A stretch of DNA of 64,000 bases from Torreya grandis (lineage: Eukaryota; Streptophyta; Pinopsida; Cupressales; Taxaceae): NCBI GenBank assembly GCA_037957365.1, contig JARHVA010000251.1, forward strand, positions 503,501-567,500, read 5' to 3'. Positions 58,468-64,000 of this stretch are shown here, one piece after another. The position numbers were made by a program, and so were the translations under genes. Positions within the stretch are counted from its first letter, which is position 1; each line of letters opens with the position of its first letter. The notes below the pieces were generated by a model. That model saw only the letters and a program-made list of their open reading frames with translations. It made no database searches and was not told the DNA's origin.

Positions 58468-59700
58468 TTAGTTGTTTACCAGAAATATTGGATATTATTG
58501 AGGATAAGGCTTAAGTCTATAACCATTTACACATCTTGATAAAATGGTTCCCTGAAGATATTTTAAGACAATTTTTCCTTACTATGAGACTTCATGAATG
58601 ATGTAAGGTCCCTTCCATATAATTCACAACTTTCCCAAAAATTCTCTAAATCTACTATCATATAGTAGTACCACTTTTTCTAGACATAATTCTTTAGAAC
58701 ATAAGTTATGATCATGCCACACTTTCTGGCTTAACTTGTTAACTTATTGCATTCATTGCCTATTTTATTCCATTTTTGTGAAATCCATCAACCATGCTTG
58801 TAGATAATCTTGATCTCATAGTCTCATAATCACTACAATGTGCATACTAATAAATATGTATTCCATGTGCATTACTTCTTCAATTCCATAGGCGAGCCAA
58901 AATGACATGAAACCTATTACATGCTTATAATTTGTCTTGTACACATATAGGATCATAAGGATCCAATATTCCCAATAATATCTTTGGACATTGCATATCT
59001 AAGTGAGCATATTGCCTAGAACTTTATTTAAAACCTATTCTTGTCCATTGAATTGTGGTATGATATCATAAACTATTATGTGATATTATTAATGGAGTTA
59101 CTTAAAATGTGTCCCTATATCATTAACCAGCTTGATCAGACACCCAAATCTGATTATAATATTGTCATACAAGAACTTGATTACATCATTAACACTACAA
59201 CTTAGGGTCTTATCATCTTTCACCCGTTTGGTAAAGTAGTCTATCTAAATGATGATGTATCTTGAATTATTGTGCTTACTAGGTGGATTTAATGGCCCTA
59301 AAAAATTGATTCCCCGTTGCTCAAATGGAATCTTTGCTATCTAGAATTCAAAGGCATCTCATATCTTTGATTAGGCTTACCCATCCTATGGTAGATATCA
59401 TAGTGCTTTACGATCAGGTGTGTATCTTAAAATATAGTAGACCACCATAGACCACTTTAAATTATCTTACTTATAATTTATTATTGTATAAAAATTACAA
59501 CTATTATTCTTTGATGTGTTTCCTCAAGAATTTAAGGTTGCTCATGCTTCAAATCCACTTTTTGAAGTACATCCTATTTACCCATCTTGTATAAAAAATC
59601 ATTAATGATGTTGAATGTGATGGCTCTAGTAATCAACTAATTTTTATGTATTTCTACATAGTTTATAAGAAAGATTCCTTACTCTATAAAGTGTGTGATG
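58468..59700 (-). pseudogene. G4 integrase remnant
   Basis: Core on the minus strand: IPFEQRGINF (first Asp now Asn), NNSRYIII, IDYFTKRVKDDKTLSCSVND, VIKFLYDNIIIRFGC, LVNDIGTHFK (second Asp kept), PQFNGQE.VLNKVLGNMLT. The C-terminal domain continues: RKCGMIITYVLKNYV, then in a shifted frame LLYDSRF-like and NGYRLKPYPQ-like pieces, to the TAA at 58468-58470. Confidence 0.78.
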
Positions 59701-59989
59701 TCTTTCATGTTTTTAGGGATGCAAAAAAAAGTTCATCTAGTGATTCATCTTGTAGTTATTCTAGTTATTCTCCATTACATATTTAGATCAGATGATCTGG
59801 CCCCACATTTTCCCTTCCTAGCTTCACATTGATCCTAAACTAAAATTCTTGAAATAACATCAACCAACAAGATATCCTTCCCCCCAAAAAAGGCCTATTA
59901 ACTAAGTATCATAGATCTTAATGATTAATGAAAAATTAAAATGACATTTCTAGAAGGTAATTTCTAAAGTTTTAGAGTGAAATTATAAT

Positions 59990-60280
59990 GGTTAAAGCTT
60001 ACCATTCCGTAGTTTTATAGTTTTTCTCTAAAACTAATAGTTTGTGACTTGTGAAGTGGATTGGATGATCTAATCTCATGTATCTTGGTTGATTAAGAAC
60101 AAATCCTACTATAGTTCTTGAATCATCTACATGAACAAGGAAAGGTTTGATCCAGTCAAGAAAGACCAAAATGGGTGTTGTGATCAATATATGCTTTAGA
60201 TACATGAATGATGTTTGGAATTAATTTATCCATTTAAATCTTGTATATGTATGTACTAAATTCTCCATTGGGGAAGATAT
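59990..60280 (-). pseudogene. G4 RNase H remnant
   Basis: The 68-residue open frame 59999-60205 reads ITTPILVFLDWIKPFLVHVD (catalytic Asp kept in LVHVDDS), IVGFVLNQPRYMRLDHPIHF, TSHKLLVLEKNYKTTEW. This is the standard Ty3 RH N-terminal half; the second half is lost or unreadable. Confidence 0.85.
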
Positions 60281-60289
60281 AGTTTCATA

Positions 60290-61330
60290 TCCTTTTATGA
60301 ATTTCCTATAGTGTCATGTATTCCATAGGAAACATCTTAACTCTATAGAACTTGTTGAAGGTGTCATGCCCACAATTACTACAATTTTGGCTTGGTCTAC
60401 CAAGATATCATCCATGTATACTAAATGTCCCAAGATGACACCAAAATGCATGAATAGAAATAAATTATTCAATTTTATAAAAATGTTCAGAGCTTGACAT
60501 CATTTTAACATAAGTCACAACTTAGACAAGTGTTCCTTGAACAAGGAAGAGATACCCCAATCATCTAGGCAGACTTAAAGAAAATCATGGATGAAATATT
60601 TAAGGATAATGAACACCACCATAGAGAACATGTCTAAAACATTCTTCAAATAAAATTACATTACCTTATATGCAAAAAACTCCCCATGTATTGTAAATAT
60701 TATTTTGGGTTGATATTCTATTGTGATTAGAACCCATCAGTGAAAGAGTAGACTTGATGTCCAGAGATTGACTCCAAGAATTCATTTGTAAAGGGCATTA
60801 GAAAAGGATCATTTATATAAATTTCATTTAATGAATGATACTCACCATTAACTTAGGTTTACCCTAATTCTTAGGATTTTCTACCATTGGATTGACCCTA
60901 TTTACCTTTTCAATTGGATATATAATACCTACATCTTACATACAATCTAATTTTTCTATTACTTTTAGCTTCATCTTGGGGTATTAGCTTATATGATCAT
61001 ATTTTCATAATTCATGCACACTCTTTTAGTTATATGTGCATTTAACCTAAATAAGGTTATACCCTTTTTAATTCATTAAATTTCATTTGGAAAACATCCT
61101 AGTAATATTATAGTAAGTGCAATGCTTTTGAAGTCTCATTATTGATCAAGTAGTCACCCAAAGTTGTAAGATTTGGTGTTGGGTTTATCCTGATATTTCC
61201 TACCAAATTATTTAAGGTATCCCAATATATTTTTTTGGAACCACTTGGAATGGAATATTCTATTATTTTATGTCCTTGATCCTAAATATTAAGATTTTGC
61301 CCTTGTTATTCCTCATTTTGGTCCAAAATT
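60290..61330 (-). pseudogene. G4 reverse transcriptase remnant
   Basis: Pre-RT segment LLQYYQDVFQMKFNELKRVQ-like with stops (about 61110-61050), then GIIYPIEKVNRVNPMVEN, GKPKLMVSI, HQVYSFTDGF (about 60755), WGVFCI (about 60685), and near the end YMDDILVDQA around 60420-60390 and LGTFSI. The sequence is too shifted for one frame. Confidence 0.7.
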
Positions 61331-62479
61331 TTGGATTCTTGCTCTTCTACTTCTCTCTCTTGTTTAAAAAATCCATTCAAATATAATTACTCATCACTAT
61401 CAGTGGAATATATTAATTATTCATCATTTATGATCCTATTGCATGGCTTGATGAAAATCTAATCCTTTTATTTGCTTTCCTTGTAATTTTGAGTAGTTAT
61501 ATTTAAATCTCTAACTGCTTCTTGATGCAAAGATGAGTTTATCATAGTATCTAAGTACTCTTGTTTACCATAGCATATAAATATTTTCAAATTATATAGA
61601 TCATTATGCATGAAGGGATTATCATCCTAAAAAAAATTGAATGAAATCCTATTGGACTTGGAGCCAATGTTTTGTCTCTTATCTACATTCTTGGTACATG
61701 TAACAGACCATTAGAAGTGATGCTAGAGTATATCTAAAAATTTACACCCAATATTTAGGTTCTACACCATATACATTCCATACATCCACACACTTATTAA
61801 CATGCACTTTTGGGCATTGTCTATCCTTAAAAAAGGGCCATTATTCCCTAACAGTAGGTTGTAATTGGAATCAATCACACAATAGCTTGAATATATTATT
61901 GTATGGTAACTGATTTATTTTGTGGATGGCTCCCCAAGTCGCAACAAATCCTTTTACTGAATAATGTAGTGAACTCACCCTCTAGTCTATGTTTGGCACA
62001 CGATGTTCAAGCCTTAGAATAAACTAATTCAATTTATCATTTATAATGTATTGTGGTTATTGACACTTTATGGAAAAAAACATGTGAAATAGGCATATCT
62101 CATGATATACCCTTAACCAATTCAACATGCAAGTATCTAAGTTACCAACGATTGATGATGCAATATCCCATGGTAAAAGTCATTTTTTGGTTGCATGTAG
62201 TCCATATATATCACACCTAATTTATACATGAAATCCACTAATGACCTAGTTGGTGATCACATAAAAGGTGACATGCACTCATCCTCTTGAAACTAAAAAA
62301 TTAGAACCTTTATGATCACAGGTCTGTAGGTAGATTGTTTAATTTCTTGTAATTGTTTTTGAACCTATGTTTTTAGTTGAAGGTACTTATATTATAAAAC
62401 TCATAGGGCATTAAAATTAACTTATGTACTAACCTAAAAATAAATATTATCCCCATATTGATATGATGAATAGGAAACC

Positions 62480-63000
62480 TTAGTTATGATGTATGACTTA
62501 TGATCTACTTTTATTAAGGGTATAATGATAATTTTGTCCCTTGATGTGCTTACATTTGATTGCATACTATATTAATGGTCATTTGACCATCATAGGTCCA
62601 CTTCTTACTAATTATTTCAAGTTAGTGCATTTCATCAGTTTTCATGTCAATCACTTAAAAATCACTTCGCATGTTTATATTAGCAACTTTGATTTCCACA
62701 TATTCTAGTTGACCAATAGGATCTACTCTACCATAGTTTGTGAAGTTTAGAGTTACTGGACCATAGTTGAGTGTTGGTCTTCCAATAACTTCCTAGTTAG
62801 ACTAAGGAATCATATTAATTATGATTAAAAAATTAAATACAACATTGGTTAATTTATAGATTTCCAAATCAATTTTGATGTGATAATCAACATCACATGG
62901 ATTTTTAATTTTTATATACCAAACTACCTTATCAGTATGTTATTGACCTTTTTGTATGCACTTTAGAAAGTTATACAATATATTTTTAATATTCAATGAG
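62480..63000 (-). pseudogene. G4 protease remnant
   Basis: The minus strand reads VFNFLIMINMIPQSN-like (one Gln as TAG), VIGRPTLNYGPVTLNFTNYG, RVDPIGQLEYVEIKVANINM, RSDF. The NMIP and GR...G...V.I.I....F spacing matches Ty3 protease, but the catalytic Asp is not recognisable. The open frame 62940-63131 lies just upstream. Confidence 0.45.
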
Positions 63001-63139
63001 ATATATTCATTTGAAAATGTGAAAATAAGTTTTAAGAGGTTAGTCAAGGTATTAAATAGTCCTTTCCTTATTATACAAATAATATGGTCATACATATTCG
63101 CATTCATAATTGAAGCATTACCCTCTAACATAACCTTTC

Positions 63140-64000
63140 ATTGTATGTTATGAAGAACTTGACTTGCCTAGTACATCAAGCTCTTTTATTTCATAGGGTT
63201 GAAGTACTTATCCTATTGAACCTTTCTAATTATTTTATCCTATGGAATTTCTAAATGAGTAAATCCTTTCACTATGTGTTGTTACCTTGTAACTACTTGC
63301 ATGAATTTATTCTCCTTGGGGTGAGAATTTATAATGTTTATGTTTCACAAAAGTTTATATTTCTTTTGTTTCTCCAAAACTAGATAATATTTAATATGGT
63401 GTTATCCTTAAACACTATAATAGATATCGTACATCTTCTTTTGATAATTAGTTGGGAAGTTTCATACAAATTGGTTATATCCAACAAACAAAAAACACTA
63501 AATTTGATGATGAGCTTATCAATTATAATTATTGTGACATCCCTAGTATCCACCATGGTATTACCCCTCTGTATCCTCCTTTATTGTTTTAGAAATCCCA
63601 ACCTTACTAGTGTTTCCCATCCAATACCCCTTAGTAATATTTTTGAGCATCATATGTTCCATATTGTTGATGAGGAGATGATAGGGATTAATTTGATTTT
63701 TATAGCTATAGAATCACAGAGTTCATCGATGACTCATATTGATATTATGGAGATGGTATCACCAATCTGGCCAAACCATGGGGTTGATATTATAGCGATG
63801 AAGGCATCCACCTAGGAATAGCTTATGTCGAACTAGATGTTTATACCTTATGTCAAAGTAGTTATTTGATGTGTTGTGACTATGAATACATTCTTAGTGA
63901 TATCTTCTTTTAGTTCTTGTAGATCATGAAAATACTTCTTTCAATGATTTTTTAACATATAATTTTTTTAATAAAGGCTTTGTGTTTTCTAGATGTATGT
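63140..64000. other. Probable G4 gag region, unreadable
   Basis: Position upstream of protease on the minus strand suggests gag, but I find no capsid or zinc-knuckle motif. A 139-residue plus-strand open frame (63396-63815) has no recognisable domain and is most likely a chance frame. Confidence 0.3.

Larger units (their letters stand above)
58468..64000 (-). mobile_element. G4: Ty3 element, truncated by the window end
   Basis: Reading the minus strand from 64000: possible gag, protease, pre-RT, RT, RNase H and integrase, ending at a TAA (58468-58470). The frame shifts often. The single native RNase H keeps its first Asp and there is no archaeal-type RNase H, so it belongs to a different lineage from G1 and G3. 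Confidence 0.8.

Noticed and set aside
63396..63815. 139-residue plus-strand open frame as a gene
   Set aside because: Hydrophobic, low-complexity, no domain, no coding context; probably chance or antisense to G4 gag.
58468..64000. Endogenous pararetrovirus instead of a Ty3 element
   Set aside because: An integrase core is present after RNase H, and no movement-protein or pararetroviral coat motif was seen.
1..64000. Host protein-coding genes, rRNA, tRNA or snRNA genes
   Set aside because: I found no intact exon structure or RNA-gene signature on either strand. Met-tRNA-like stretches are retrotransposon primer sites, not tRNA genes.

Overview
The window looks like intergenic DNA from a large, repeat-rich plant nuclear genome. 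It is AT-rich, I find no intact host gene, and nearly everything readable is decayed LTR retrotransposon. A gymnosperm is plausible (old, indel-poor decay, several Ty3 lineages, Ty1 elements with initiator-Met primer sites), but the sequence alone does not prove the species or clade.

Layout. 1-7.9 kb: the 3' part of a Ty3 element (G1, + strand). Its gag-PR-RNase H-RT-RH-INT polyprotein stays in a single frame from base 2 to about 5568, with 32 in-frame stops and no frameshift until its last codons; a repeat-rich non-coding tail follows. 10.6-14.7 kb: a badly decayed Ty3 element (G2, +) with PR, RT and RH remnants. 16-30 kb: a third Ty3 element (G3, -) with gag, PR, RT, RH, archaeal-type RNase H and INT, split inside gag by a complete Ty1/copia element (C1, -, 21735-28089) that has paired LTRs, primer site, polypurine tract and target duplication. 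34.0-34.25 kb: an isolated gag fragment. 36351-56107: a very large LTR element (B, -) with gag and protease but no RT or integrase that I can find, plus a plant-mobile-domain gene in antisense next to its 3' LTR. B is itself interrupted by a 3.7 kb Ty1-like element without pol (D, -, 45708-49369), and its 5' LTR is interrupted by a collapsed Ty1-like element (E, +, 53560-55163). 58.5-64 kb: a fourth Ty3 element (G4, -) with INT, RH, RT and PR, running off the window.

How the parts relate. The order of events can be read directly: C1 landed in G3, while D and E landed in B. All three target duplications I could match differ only by C/T or G/A changes. G1 and G3 each carry two RNase H modules: a native RH that lacks its first catalytic Asp and an added archaeal-type RNase H, which lies before RT in G1 but after RH in G3. 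G2 and G4 have only the ordinary RH and keep its Asp. Non-coding parts of several elements hold short repeat arrays built around G-box-like (CACGTG) or W-box-like (TTGAC) cores. The antisense gene and W-box-like arrays of the gag-PR-only element B are the best candidates for something poorly described.
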